64,000 nt of DNA. It comes from Paenibacillus arenilitoris. Lineage in GTDB: Bacteria; Bacillota; Bacilli; Paenibacillales; Paenibacillaceae. The notes under the pieces were generated by a model. The model ran no database searches, was not told where the DNA came from, and saw only the letters and a program-made list of their open reading frames with translations. Of the stretch, positions 7,838 through 16,066 are shown one piece after another (within the stretch, counting starts at the first letter, position 1; every line of letters begins with the position of its first letter). Where the stretch lies: the NCBI RefSeq assembly GCF_014705655.1, contig NZ_JACXIY010000008.1, forward strand, positions 109,625 to 173,624. The letters run 5' to 3'. A program made the translations under genes and the position numbers.

Positions 7838-8383
7838 ATGAAGAAGATCTATCTGATCAGACATTGCAAGGCGGAAGGCCAAGAGCCGGAAGCCGCGTTG
7901 ACCAAGGAAGGCGAGGAGCAGGCCGAACGTCTGGCGGACTTGCTGTCGGAGACGGAGGAACCTATCGAGCTCGTCGTTACGAGCCCGTACGCGCGCGCGA
8001 TCGCTTCGATCAAGCCTTATTGCGCTAGGCGGCATTTGGGCTGGAGCGTTGATGAAAGGTTGAAGGAAAGGGTGCTGAGCACGGCCGATCTTCCGGATTG
8101 GATGGAGCGGTTGAAGCATACGTACGAGGATATGGACGCCGTCTATGAAGGCGGCGAATCGTCGAGGGAAGCGATGGCCAGAGGCACGGCGGTCGTGGAG
8201 GAGATCATGGCCGGACCGCAATCGTGTGCCGCAGTCGTGACGCATGGCGCGTTGATGTCGTTGATCATTCGATCGGTCGACCCGGCGTTCGGCTTCGAGG
8301 AGTGGAGCACGCTCAGCAATCCCGATGTTTACGCACTTAGCGTGCAGGACGGGAGGCGCGAGATCAAGCGTGTCTGGAAGTAG
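7838..8383 (+). CDS. Histidine phosphatase family protein (phosphoglycerate mutase-like)
   Basis: A 181-residue member of the histidine phosphatase superfamily. The catalytic block is IRHCKAEG, with His9 the phospho-acceptor; Cys replaces the usual Gly of RHG. SPYARAIASIKPY supplies the second arginine, and the distal catalytic His lies in VVTHGALM. A GAAGGGGG site lies close to the ATG. It is a cytoplasmic phosphatase of unknown substrate; the sequence does not point to a glycolytic mutase. About 100 bases with no evident gene separate it from the next gene. Confidence 0.86.
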   Translation: MKKIYLIRHCKAEGQEPEAALTKEGEEQAERLADLLSETEEPIELVVTSPYARAIASIKPYCARRHLGWSVDERLKERVLSTADLPDWMERLKHTYEDMDAVYEGGESSREAMARGTAVVEEIMAGPQSCAAVVTHGALMSLIIRSVDPAFGFEEWSTLSNPDVYALSVQDGRREIKRVWK

Positions 8384-8490
8384 GGGCGGTGAGCCGGAAA
8401 GGGATGATCGAGGTCAAGGCTATTGGGTTGCTGAACACCTTTATTGCGAATTAAAAAACGCTCCCATTAAGGGGAAAGGAGCCATGCACG

Positions 8491-9276
8491 ATGAAATTAG
8501 GGGCATGCGTCGGAAGAGGGAAGACGGCGGACGTGTTCGAATGGGGACGTGCCGAGGTGGTGAAGCTGTTCCATGACCGCAGTGAAGCCGCTCGCGAAGC
8601 GAAGAACGCGGAAGTTATCGATACGCTGGGCGTACGGGCGCCGAAATGCTCGGGGCTGATCGAAGCGGAGGGGCGGTTAGGCATCCGCTATGAGCGAGTG
8701 AACGGCATGTCTCTGCTCAGGCACATGGAAGGGACGAGGGAGAGCATGATCCAAAGCGCCAAAATCATGGCGGAGGTTCAATTCGAGCTCCACGGCGTGA
8801 AGGTATGGCATCTTGCCAATCTGAAAACGGATTTTTATCGCCGGGTCCGGCAATCGGGACATCTCTCGGAGTGGCAAAAGGAGCAGGTCCTCGCGATACT
8901 CGATGCGCTTCCGGAGGGGCATGCGCTCTGCCATTACGATTTGCATCCGGATAATATTTTGCTGACGGGGGACGGCCCCGTCGTCATTGATTGGATGAAC
9001 GTGCTGACCGGGCATCCGGCCGCCGACGTCGCAAGAACGTCCATGATGCTGCAGTCGCATGCCGTGCCTCCGGATGCGCCGAACTGGCTCGTCGACCGGG
9101 AGCTGAGGCTGCTGCTCCATCGGCAATACGTGGACGAGTACGCCGCTTTGAGCGGCATCGGCCCGGAGGAGTTCGAACGCTGGAAGGTGCCCACGCTTGC
9201 CGTCAGGCTGGATGAACTGGCGGATGGCGAGCGGGATGAAATCCGCAAGCTGCTGGAAGATGCGCTGCCTGCGTAA
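8491..9276 (+). CDS. Aminoglycoside phosphotransferase-like kinase
   Basis: A 261-residue protein with the APH/choline kinase fold. The catalytic loop is HYDLHPDNIL with Asp150 and Asn155, and the metal-binding aspartate follows in VVIDWMN. The N-lobe begins with a Gly-poor loop, GRGKTADVF, and Lys at VVKLF. Similar proteins phosphorylate antibiotics or small metabolites, but many of these orphan members are not resistance enzymes. An AAAGGAG site precedes the ATG. The gene ends in a clear terminator, closing the run of small-molecule enzyme genes that begins at 2882. Confidence 0.85.
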   Translation: MKLGACVGRGKTADVFEWGRAEVVKLFHDRSEAAREAKNAEVIDTLGVRAPKCSGLIEAEGRLGIRYERVNGMSLLRHMEGTRESMIQSAKIMAEVQFELHGVKVWHLANLKTDFYRRVRQSGHLSEWQKEQVLAILDALPEGHALCHYDLHPDNILLTGDGPVVIDWMNVLTGHPAADVARTSMMLQSHAVPPDAPNWLVDRELRLLLHRQYVDEYAALSGIGPEEFERWKVPTLAVRLDELADGERDEIRKLLEDALPA

Positions 9277-9277
9277 T

Positions 9278-9317
9278 GGCGGCTGAAGCCCGAGATGGCT
9301 TCGGCTGCCGTTTTTTT
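9278..9317 (+). terminator. Rho-independent terminator after the phosphotransferase gene
   Basis: 13-bp stem with two wobble pairs (9278-9290 with 9297-9309), a six-base loop and seven T residues. Confidence 0.88.
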
Positions 9318-9366
9318 ATGGGCGAAAATGGCATAATAATGAGGCGGCCGCGACGCGATCCGATGC

Positions 9367-9398
9367 TTGACCGCGTGGTGCGCCACCTTGTTTATAAT
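9367..9398 (+). promoter_or_regulatory. MerR-type promoter with 20-bp spacer
   Basis: TTGACC (9367-9372) and TATAAT (9393-9398) are separated by 20 bp. The spacer contains the dyad GGTG-CGC-CACC. Over-long spacers with an internal dyad are the hallmark of promoters twisted into shape by MerR-family proteins. The MerR gene starts 22 bases downstream. Confidence 0.72.
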
Positions 9399-9420
9399 GG
9401 TGCCGGAGGGGGGAGGGCCT

Positions 9421-9771
9421 ATGTACCGCATCGGCGAGTTTGCCTCGATGACCGAGCTGACCAAAGAGACGTTAAGGTACTACGCCGATATTAAGCTTCT
9501 GGAGCCCGTATACGTCGATCCCGTGAACCAATATAAATACTATGACAACGGTTCGTATTTGATGGCGCGGCTGCTGTTCTATCTGCGCAGGTTCGGGTTT
9601 ACGATCAGGGAAATGAAGGATTTCGTGGAGAAGCGTTCCTTGGACGACCTGGAGGATATTTTGCAGGAGAAGAAGAGGAAGCTGTACAAGCAGGTTGAGG
9701 AGATTACCGCAGTTATTCAAGATATCGATGCTTTCATAGACAATGGAAACGGAGTGGGGCGCAATGATTAA
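9421..9771 (+). CDS. MerR family transcriptional regulator
   Basis: A 116-residue regulator. The winged helix-turn-helix MYRIGEFASMTELTKETLRYY covers residues 1-21, the wing follows, and a dimerisation coiled coil lies around residues 78-107. The start is the ATG at 9421 with GGAGGGGGGAGG upstream; a longer frame from 9367 is not credible. Its stop codon overlaps the start of an SRPBCC gene by 8 bases, so the two are co-translated. There is almost no C-terminal effector domain; the SRPBCC protein may be the functional partner. It is likely autoregulated from the 20-bp-spacer promoter. Confidence 0.9.
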   Translation: MYRIGEFASMTELTKETLRYYADIKLLEPVYVDPVNQYKYYDNGSYLMARLLFYLRRFGFTIREMKDFVEKRSLDDLEDILQEKKRKLYKQVEEITAVIQDIDAFIDNGNGVGRND

Positions 9772-10216
9772 ATGGCACAAGGAAATTAAAATTCCGGCCA
9801 ATATCGAGACCGTTTGGAGGCTGTTCGACCTGGACCGGATTCAGCGCATTATGCCGAACGTGATTGCGCATGAACCGATCGAGCTGAAGGAGGGCGTCGT
9901 CGGCTCGACGTACAGGCAGACGTACAAGGAAGGCAAACGAACGGAAACGTATATCGTAACGGATATCGAATACGAGAATACCGACCGGAAGAAGCATAAG
10001 CGGATCGAATTCGTACTGGGCAAAGCGTTTAAAATCCAGGCGGGCTTCACGTTGATCAAAGAGGATGAGAATCTGACAACCTTCATTTATACCGGCCAGA
10101 ACGAGGGAATCAATTTTCTCGGCCGGTCTCTGCTGAAGCTGGGCGGATCGAAAAACAACGACAAAGTCGTCGACGATTTCGTCGAACTCGTGCGCAGCGA
10201 AGCGGCGAAAGGCTAG
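9764..10216 (+). CDS. SRPBCC/START-like hydrophobic-ligand-binding protein
   Basis: A 150-residue protein beginning MIKWHKEIKIPANIETVWRL, the typical first strand and helix of the SRPBCC (polyketide cyclase/CoxG-like) fold, and ending with the long helix KVVDDFVELVRSEAA. The ATG at 9764, behind GGAGTGGGG, is preferred over the in-frame ATG at 9743. It overlaps the MerR gene by 8 bases. The fold binds hydrophobic ligands in a deep cavity. Ligand and reaction are unknown. Pairing with a MerR regulator that lacks an effector domain suggests a role in sensing or handling the same compound. Confidence 0.82.
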   Translation: MIKWHKEIKIPANIETVWRLFDLDRIQRIMPNVIAHEPIELKEGVVGSTYRQTYKEGKRTETYIVTDIEYENTDRKKHKRIEFVLGKAFKIQAGFTLIKEDENLTTFIYTGQNEGINFLGRSLLKLGGSKNNDKVVDDFVELVRSEAAKG

Positions 10217-10262
10217 CGCGGACGAGCGGGGCTGCCGGGCATGCGTCCCGGCAGCTCCGTCG

Positions 10263-10412
10263 TCATGGCCGCGGCTGATCGTCGCTTGCTTGCTCCGGCG
10301 CCGAATCGGCCGGCTGCTCCTGCTTGATATATTCGTCCTGATCGCTTCCCCATACGTAATCGTAATTCGTGATGTCCGGCTTGTAGCCGGTTTTGTCGTT
10401 GTCGTTGCTCAT
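10263..10412 (-). CDS. Small acidic protein, 49 residues, unassigned
   Basis: A 49-codon ORF on the minus strand starting MSNDNDKTGYKPDITNYDYV and ending SDDQPRP. The ATG has a near-perfect ribosome site, AAAGGAGGCGG, 6 bases upstream, which is the main evidence for translation. The product is hydrophilic and acidic, rich in Asp, Gln and Pro, with no membrane segment or cysteine. I do not recognise a family. It lies alone between the convergent SRPBCC gene and the divergent secreted-protein gene. A GCTGCCGGG/CCCGGCAGC hairpin (about 10230-10255) follows its stop codon but lacks a T-tract. Confidence 0.62.
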   Translation of the reverse strand: MSNDNDKTGYKPDITNYDYVWGSDQDEYIKQEQPADSAPEQASDDQPRP

Positions 10413-10584
10413 TTCCGGTCCGCCTCCTTTTTCTTCGGTATGTGGTCAGTATGCGGCAGCGCGCGGGAAATATGCATAACCGGCGCATTCAGGCAACTTT
10501 CAGCCCGCGTTAAAGGAAGATTAAGCCTGGACGGTTATGATGATCTTGCAACAACAAAATCGAAACCGAAAGGCGGAACATCTC

Positions 10585-11430
10585 ATGATGAAACCGAAAG
10601 CCATCTTGGCAGGCACGATCGCCCTAACTCTTACGCTCGGAGGCGGCGGCTTGTATGCCAGCCAGTACGCAAGCGCCGCAACGAACGATGCCGCGGCCGC
10701 GAAGACGGAAGCGGGAGACGTGCAGAAGGAGCGAGCCGGCAAGCGGGGCGGCTTCGGCCACGGGTTTGGCCAAGTCGAGGAGCAGCTGCTCGCGTACTTA
10801 GGTCTTGAAGAAGCGGCGCTTCGGACGAAGCTGGAGACGATGACGCTGGCCGAGGTGGCGGCGGAGCAAGGGAAAACGCGCGAGGAGCTGCAAGCTAAGC
10901 TCGTGGAGTGGCTGGAGGCGGCGCAGCAGCCGGAAGCGCCGGTCGATGCAGACGCCGCGGCCGCCGACAAGCCGGAGAAGCCGGCCGCGGCCGCGATTGC
11001 GGAGAAGCTGCTGGACGCCAAGGGCTTCGGCTTCGGCAAGCATGGCGGAGGCGGCATGGGCGGCAAAGGCGGCTTCGGCGGCAGCCTCGACGCCGTCGCG
11101 GGGGCGCTTGGCCTGACGGCGGACGAGCTGAGGACGGAGCTGACGGAAGGCAAGACGATCGCAGCCGTAGCCGAGGCGAAGGGCGTTGCCGTACAGACGG
11201 TCATTGACGCGATCGTGAGCGAGCGCAAGGCGAAGCTGGACGAAGAGCTTGCGGCCGGCACGATCACGCAGGAGCAGTACGACGAGAAGCTTGCGGCCGT
11301 ATCGGAGCATGCGGCGGGCCGCGTGAACGGCACGCTTCCGGCGCGCGGCAAAGGCGGGAAAGGTCCGCGCGGCGCGGCGCCTGAAGACGCGGCAGCGGAT
11401 GAATCCGCTGCGGAGGACGCAACGGCTTAA
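10585..11430 (+). CDS. Secreted helical repeat protein, unassigned
   Basis: A 281-residue protein with a signal peptide (residues 1-32: two Met-Lys turns, the hydrophobic core ILAGTIALTLTLGGGG, then ASAA). The mature part has two related modules of about 40 residues, LGLEEAALRTKLE...MTLAEVAAEQGKTREEL and LGLTADELRTELTEGKTIAA followed by VAEAKGVAVQTVID. They are joined by Ala/Pro-rich and Gly-rich linkers (GKHGGGGMGGKGGFGG), with KLDEELAAGTITQEQYDEKL near the end. An AAAGGCGG site precedes tandem ATGs. No enzyme motif is seen. It lies upstream of the MarR-MMPL operon but has its own terminator. Confidence 0.78.
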   Translation: MMKPKAILAGTIALTLTLGGGGLYASQYASAATNDAAAAKTEAGDVQKERAGKRGGFGHGFGQVEEQLLAYLGLEEAALRTKLETMTLAEVAAEQGKTREELQAKLVEWLEAAQQPEAPVDADAAAADKPEKPAAAAIAEKLLDAKGFGFGKHGGGGMGGKGGFGGSLDAVAGALGLTADELRTELTEGKTIAAVAEAKGVAVQTVIDAIVSERKAKLDEELAAGTITQEQYDEKLAAVSEHAAGRVNGTLPARGKGGKGPRGAAPEDAAADESAAEDATA

Positions 11431-11448
11431 TCGTTAGCGCAAAATAGG

Positions 11449-11497
11449 AAGGGGCTTTCTCAAGCGACCTCTCGGTCGCTTAGGGAAAGCCCCTTTG
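11449..11497 (+). terminator. Rho-independent terminator after the secreted protein gene
   Basis: Long stem AAGGGGCTTTC / GAAAGCCCCTT with an inner AAGCGACC/GGTCGCTT stem and a short T-tract. Confidence 0.88.
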
Positions 11498-11662
11498 TTG
11501 CATTTTCTGCAACGGAAACCTCGATTAGTTCGAGGCCGCTGATTACCATGATGCCGTAACGGTTCTCGAACCAATCGCGTTTTTGTCAACCGTTCACGAG
11601 AAGTTCACAAACGAAAATCTAGGCAGGAGCGGCCCTTTCTGATATAGTTCTATTATCAAACT

Positions 11663-11677
11663 ATTCTACAGTAGAAT
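11663..11677. promoter_or_regulatory. MarR-type operator palindrome
   Basis: ATTCTAC-A-GTAGAAT is a perfect 15-bp palindrome 46 bases before the MarR start codon, beside a possible -10 TATTAT (11651-11656). Size, symmetry and position fit an autoregulatory MarR site. The assignment rests on position. Confidence 0.65.
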
Positions 11678-11723
11678 CAATTTGTCCAACAATGGAGCAG
11701 GGCACGCACAAGGAGGCATCGAC

Positions 11724-12203
11724 ATGGACATGGATAGGGCGCTTCTCAAACAAATCATCGAGCGGTACGAGGCGGCCAACTTTGTGGTCAACCGGCGGAT
11801 GAACGCGATGATTCGCGAGCTGATGCCGGATGAGCTGACGGTCGACCAATTCAGCACGCTTCGATATTTGCGGTCCAGCGGAAAGAGCACGTCTTCCGAG
11901 CTGGCCGATATTTTTTGCGTAGGCAGGAGCTCCGTTACCGCAATCATCAACCGCCTCTTCGACAAGAAGCTGATCGAGCGGATTCCGGACGACAAGGACC
12001 GCCGCGTCACTTACTTGAAGCTGACGGAAGAAGGCATACAGATGAGCGACGCGATGGAGGAGAAGATCCAGACGCTGATCGCGAAATTTATTACGCATTT
12101 TGACGAGCAAGAGGCGCTATGCTTTATCGAGACGTTCGAGAAGCTTGCTCGGCGAATGATGCAGGGAGAGGAGAAGCAGGATGAGGATCGTACTGAAGTT
12201 TAA
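11724..12203 (+). CDS. MarR family transcriptional regulator (YdgG-like)
   Basis: A 159-residue winged-helix MarR protein. The recognition region is TSSELADIFCVGRSSVTAII (about residues 56-75), followed by the wing DDKDRRVTYLKLTEEG. The ATG at 11724 has AAGGAGG 6 bases upstream; a TTG at 11682 in frame is less likely. The last 23 bases overlap the MMPL transporter gene. In B. subtilis ydgG (MarR) precedes ydgH (MMPL) in the same arrangement, as I recall it. It probably represses its own operon through the palindrome at 11663-11677 and releases it when an amphiphilic ligand binds. Confidence 0.9.
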   Translation: MDMDRALLKQIIERYEAANFVVNRRMNAMIRELMPDELTVDQFSTLRYLRSSGKSTSSELADIFCVGRSSVTAIINRLFDKKLIERIPDDKDRRVTYLKLTEEGIQMSDAMEEKIQTLIAKFITHFDEQEALCFIETFEKLARRMMQGEEKQDEDRTEV

Positions 12204-15200
12204 ATGGCTGGTGCTGGCGCTGTGGGTGGCGGCCGCCGCCGGTCTTATGATCGGCGCGCCGGCCATGGAGGAGCTTGTCCGGACCAAGGGGCAAATCGCC
12301 GTGCCGGATGGCTATTCGTCGACCGTCGCGAGCGACCTGGAGCAGGCGATCGGCCAAGGCGGCGAAGCCGGCGGCATGCCGACGGTGCTTGTCTTCCATA
12401 AGGAGGGCGGGTTATCCGAGTCCGATCTGTCCGAGGTGAAGGGCGGCATCGAGAAGCTGAAAAGCGAGGGCGAGTCGATCGGAGTCGTCTCCGTTACCTC
12501 CCACTTCGATACCGAAGAGCTGAAGGAGCAGATGGTGTCCGAGGACGGCAGCACGGTTCTGGCGCTCGTGAACGTCGAAGCGGGGGACCGCGAGCTGAAG
12601 GAGCTGAGCGACGGGCTGTACGATGCGATTGCCGATGTGGGGATCGAGCATTACTATACCGGCAACTGGCTCATTTCGGAAGACGTCGTCCAAAGCTCGC
12701 AGGAAGGGCTGAAGAAGACCGAATTCATCACGCTCGGCTTCATTCTCGTTATTTTGTTCGTCGTATTCCGCTCGGCCGTGGCGCCGATCGTGCCGCTCAT
12801 CGCGGTCGGCTTCACTTACTTGGTGTCGCAGTCGGTCGTCGCGTATCTGGTCGAGTATTTCGACTTCCCGCTTTCGAACTTTACGCAAATCTTCCTGGTG
12901 GCCGTGCTGTTCGGCATCGGGACGGATTATTGCATCCTGCTGATCAGCCGCTTCAAGGAAGAGCTGGCTCACCGCGGCGACAAGACGGAAGCGATCATCC
13001 ATACGTACCGCACGGCGGGCAAAACGGTGCTGTTCTCCGGGCTCGCGGTGCTGGTCGGCTTCGCGTCGATCGGCTTCTCGACCTTCGTGCTGTACCGCTC
13101 GGCGGTTGCGGTGGCCGTCGGGGTGGCGGTGCTGCTGATCGCGCTCTTCACGATCGTGCCGTTCTTCATGGCGGCGCTCGGCAAGACGCTGTTCTGGCCG
13201 TCGAAGGGCTCGCTTGAGCATAAGCCGAGCCGCCTGTGGGGAGCGGTGGGCAAGTTCTCGCTGAAGCGTCCGGTATGGGCGCTCCTGATTTTGGCGGTGC
13301 TGATCGTGCCGTTCCTGACCGCGTACAAAGGCACGATCTCCTTCAACTCGCTGGACGAGATCGGCGACAAGTATAATTCGGTCAAGGCGTTCAATATTAT
13401 TTCCGACGGCTTCGGCCCCGGCGATTCGCTGCCGACGACGGTCATCGTGAAGTCGGATAAGCCGATGGATACGCCGGAAGGCTTGGGGGCGCTGGAGCAG
13501 GTCAGCCGCGAGCTGGCGAAGACGGACGGCGTGAAGGCGGTCCGCAGCGCGACCCGGCCGACCGGAGAAGCGATGGATGAGTTCCTCGTCTCCGACCAGG
13601 TCGTCACGCTCGAGGACGGACTCGGCCAGAGCACGGACGGTCTCGGCAAGATCGGCGACGGCCTCGCGGAAGCGAGCGCCGCGCTGAACGAGAACGCACC
13701 GAAGCTGAATGAGGCGGTCGACGGCGCGGGGCAGCTCGTCGACGGCACGAACGAGCTGAAGGCCGGCATCGTCCAGCTCGGAGACGGACTGAAGCAAATT
13801 CAGCAAGGGCTGCTGGACGGCTCGGCAGGCGCTGGCGAGCTGAGCGAGGGGCTGGAGCAGGCGCAGGCGAGCGCGGAACAGCTTGCGGCCGCGAGCAATC
13901 AGCTGCTCGGCAGCTACGAGCAGCTGGGCGGCGGACTCGGCCAGCTGACGGGCGCGTACGAGGCGATTGCGTCGGAGCAGGCAAAGCTGGCGGAAGGGCT
14001 ATCGGGCGTGGAGCAAGGACTGAGCGGCTTGCAGGAGAGCTATCCGGAGCTGCGGGATGACGCGTCCTTCCAGCAGGCGCTGGGCGCGCTGGCGCAGCTG
14101 CAGCAGGGAGCGGCCGGCATCGGCGCCCAGATGGCGCAGCTGAACGGGCAGCTGGCCGGCGTATCGGCCGGCATGACGCAGGCGAACGCGGGCTTCGCGC
14201 AAGCGGCGGGCGGCCAGTCGGCGCTGGCATCCGGCCTCGGCAAGCTGGCGGCGGGCATCGCGGAGCTGCAGAGCGGCATCGCGCAGGCCGCGGCGGGCCA
14301 AGGGCAGATCGTATCGAAGCTGCCGGGCGTCGCGCAGGGCTTCGATCAGCTGTCGAGCGGCCAGCAGGAGCTGCAGGCCGGCTTCGCCGCCCTGAACGAC
14401 CAGCTCGGCGAGCTGACGAACGGGCTGGATCAAAGCGTGGACGGCCTTCATCAGGTAACGGAAGGGTTGTCGTCTGCGGGGGGTTACTTGAACGGCCTGG
14501 CCGAATCCCCGAACAAGCAAATGACGGGCTGGTACATTCCCGAAGAAGCGATTGCGGACGAACAATTCCAAACCGCGCTTAACGTCTACATGTCGGAGGA
14601 CCGGAAGACGGCGAAATTCGACGTCGTGTTCGGCGGCAATCCGTACGCGGAGGAAACGATGGGCGAGATTGACGGACTGGAGGCAGCGGCGCAGCGCGCT
14701 CTTCAAGGGACGAACTTCAGCGGGTCGCAGGTGGCGATCGGCGGAGTGACGAGCATAAACAACGACCTGAGCAACATCTCGGAAGCGGACTACTCGCGCA
14801 CGGTCGTGCTCATGCTGATCGGCATCGCGATCATCCTCATCCTTCTGTTCCGCTCGATCGTCATGCCGATCTACCTGATCGCCTCGCTGCTCGTCACATT
14901 CTACACGTCGATGGCGATCACGGAAGTCATTTTCGTGCGCATGCTTGGCCTCTCGGGCGTAAGCTGGGCGGTGCCGTTCTTCGGCTTCGTCATGCTGGTC
15001 GCCCTCGGCATCGACTACAGCATTTTCTTGATGGACCGGTTCAAGGAATACCGCCATCATCTGTCGCCGCAGGAAGCGATTCTGGAAGCGATGAAGAACA
15101 TGGGCACGGTCATCATGTCGGCGGCGGTCATTCTCGGCGGCACGTTCGCGGCGATGCTTCCTTCGGGCGTCATGTCGCTGCTGCAAATCGCGACGATCGT

Positions 15201-15381
15201 CCTGTGCGGCCTTTTCATGTACGCGCTGCTCATGCTGCCGCTGTTCATCCCGGTCATGGTCCGCACGTTCGGGCCGGCGAACTGGTGGCCGTTCATGGGA
15301 CGGCCGGATTCCGCGGAACCAAGCGGCGCTCATGCGCACCGCCTGCATGGCAATCAAGTTTCGCACGATACGCATATTTAG
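12181..15381 (+). CDS. MMPL/RND family transporter (YdgH-like)
   Basis: A 1066-residue membrane transporter with two RND half-repeats. Each has one membrane helix, a large extracytoplasmic loop and five or six more helices (about 175-330 and 870-1040). The half-repeat signatures are GIGTDYCILLISRFKEEL and ALGIDYSIFLMDRFKEY, whose Asp residues carry the proton path. The second loop (about 450-790) is unusually long, with many Gly-Leu-x-x-Gly heptad-like repeats predicted to form a long coiled coil, as in YhgE/Pip-type proteins. It overlaps the MarR gene and ends in a strong terminator. It likely exports lipids or amphiphiles. Confidence 0.9.
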   Translation: MRIVLKFKWLVLALWVAAAAGLMIGAPAMEELVRTKGQIAVPDGYSSTVASDLEQAIGQGGEAGGMPTVLVFHKEGGLSESDLSEVKGGIEKLKSEGESIGVVSVTSHFDTEELKEQMVSEDGSTVLALVNVEAGDRELKELSDGLYDAIADVGIEHYYTGNWLISEDVVQSSQEGLKKTEFITLGFILVILFVVFRSAVAPIVPLIAVGFTYLVSQSVVAYLVEYFDFPLSNFTQIFLVAVLFGIGTDYCILLISRFKEELAHRGDKTEAIIHTYRTAGKTVLFSGLAVLVGFASIGFSTFVLYRSAVAVAVGVAVLLIALFTIVPFFMAALGKTLFWPSKGSLEHKPSRLWGAVGKFSLKRPVWALLILAVLIVPFLTAYKGTISFNSLDEIGDKYNSVKAFNIISDGFGPGDSLPTTVIVKSDKPMDTPEGLGALEQVSRELAKTDGVKAVRSATRPTGEAMDEFLVSDQVVTLEDGLGQSTDGLGKIGDGLAEASAALNENAPKLNEAVDGAGQLVDGTNELKAGIVQLGDGLKQIQQGLLDGSAGAGELSEGLEQAQASAEQLAAASNQLLGSYEQLGGGLGQLTGAYEAIASEQAKLAEGLSGVEQGLSGLQESYPELRDDASFQQALGALAQLQQGAAGIGAQMAQLNGQLAGVSAGMTQANAGFAQAAGGQSALASGLGKLAAGIAELQSGIAQAAAGQGQIVSKLPGVAQGFDQLSSGQQELQAGFAALNDQLGELTNGLDQSVDGLHQVTEGLSSAGGYLNGLAESPNKQMTGWYIPEEAIADEQFQTALNVYMSEDRKTAKFDVVFGGNPYAEETMGEIDGLEAAAQRALQGTNFSGSQVAIGGVTSINNDLSNISEADYSRTVVLMLIGIAIILILLFRSIVMPIYLIASLLVTFYTSMAITEVIFVRMLGLSGVSWAVPFFGFVMLVALGIDYSIFLMDRFKEYRHHLSPQEAILEAMKNMGTVIMSAAVILGGTFAAMLPSGVMSLLQIATIVLCGLFMYALLMLPLFIPVMVRTFGPANWWPFMGRPDSAEPSGAHAHRLHGNQVSHDTHI

Positions 15382-15387
15382 AAAAAT

Positions 15388-15428
15388 AACCCCGGCATAG
15401 GCTGCCGTGCAGCCTATGCCGGGGTTTT
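15388..15428 (+). terminator. Rho-independent terminator after the MMPL gene
   Basis: Perfect 16-bp stem (CCCCGGCATAGGCTGC / GCAGCCTATGCCGGGG) with a 3-base loop and TTTT. It begins 6 bases after the stop codon. Confidence 0.92.
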
Positions 15429-15461
15429 CGTCTGGTTACGAGTGCCGTCATCGCCGTCATG

Positions 15462-15536
15462 CCCATGCATGCGTCGCGCCGACGCCTCCATGCATGCGTC
15501 GCGCCGACACCTCCATGCATTCATCTCGTCAACGCC
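15462..15536 (+). repeat. 25-bp tandem repeat, three units
   Basis: Units of 25 bp start at 15462, 15487 and 15512. They share CCATGCAT and CGCC; the first two differ at two positions and the third is diverged. CCATGCATGCG contains the self-complementary GCATGC. Confidence 0.8.
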
Positions 15537-15555
15537 CTTATTGAATGGCGAATGG

Positions 15556-15746
15556 CAAACCTGCTAAAGTGCAGGCATTTGCGTTCAATTGCGGGCGGGT
15601 TAAGGGAATGCCGGCAAAAGTGCAGGCATTTCCGGCACATAGGCGGGTCACCTGCTGCTTAGGCGCGAATAAAGATGCACATTTGCAGGAATGCACGGGT
15701 ACCAGCGTATTCGCTATTAGATAGATGCACAATTGCAGGCATTTTA
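15556..15746 (+). repeat. Hairpin-rich TGCA-type repeat cluster, copy 2 (partial)
   Basis: Contains CCTGC/GCAGG (15560-15575), AATGCC/GGCATT with a 12-base loop (15607-15630), and TGCACATTTGCAGG / TGCACAATTGCAGG units near 15675 and 15727. These are the same building blocks as at 2401-2595 and 42230-42415, in a different order. Confidence 0.65.
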
Positions 15747-15753
15747 ACGTAAC

Positions 15754-15900
15754 TTGCCGTTACTTGCATGCCGCTGCTTACCGCTGCTTACCGCCTCTTA
15801 CCATACTTGCCGTTACTAATCGTTACTTACCGCCTCTTGCCGTTACTTGCATGCCGCTACTTACCGCTATTTACGCCACTTGCCGCTACTAATCGTGATG
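15754..15900 (+). repeat. Degenerate CTTGCCGTTA/CTTACCGC short tandem repeats
   Basis: About 150 bases made of variants of CTTGCCGTTA and CTTACCGCY. A larger period of about 85 bases is visible because CTTGCCGTTACTTGCATGCC occurs twice. There is no coding signal. Together with the repeats before it, this fills most of the gene-free gap 15429-16066. Confidence 0.7.
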
Positions 15901-16066
15901 CCAGGCGTCCGGCCGCACCTAACGTTAGCCCGACAGCGGCGGCGAGGTCTTCAAAGCATGCTCGACCGCCGCGAAGAGTGCCGCTTGCCTCGCAACGGGA
16001 TAACGGCGGCTGCCCGGGAAACATGGCCGCCGGGGCCGCCGCCCGAGGCCGTCGCCGAGCCCAAGG

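Noticed and set aside
10225..10260. GC-rich hairpin GCTGCCGGG/CCCGGCAGC as a terminator
   Set aside because: No T-tract on either strand; may still stabilise the convergent 3' ends but not called.
12412..15375. Long antisense ORFs across the MMPL gene
   Set aside because: Mirror of GC-biased codons, His/Arg/Asp-rich, no recognisable domains.
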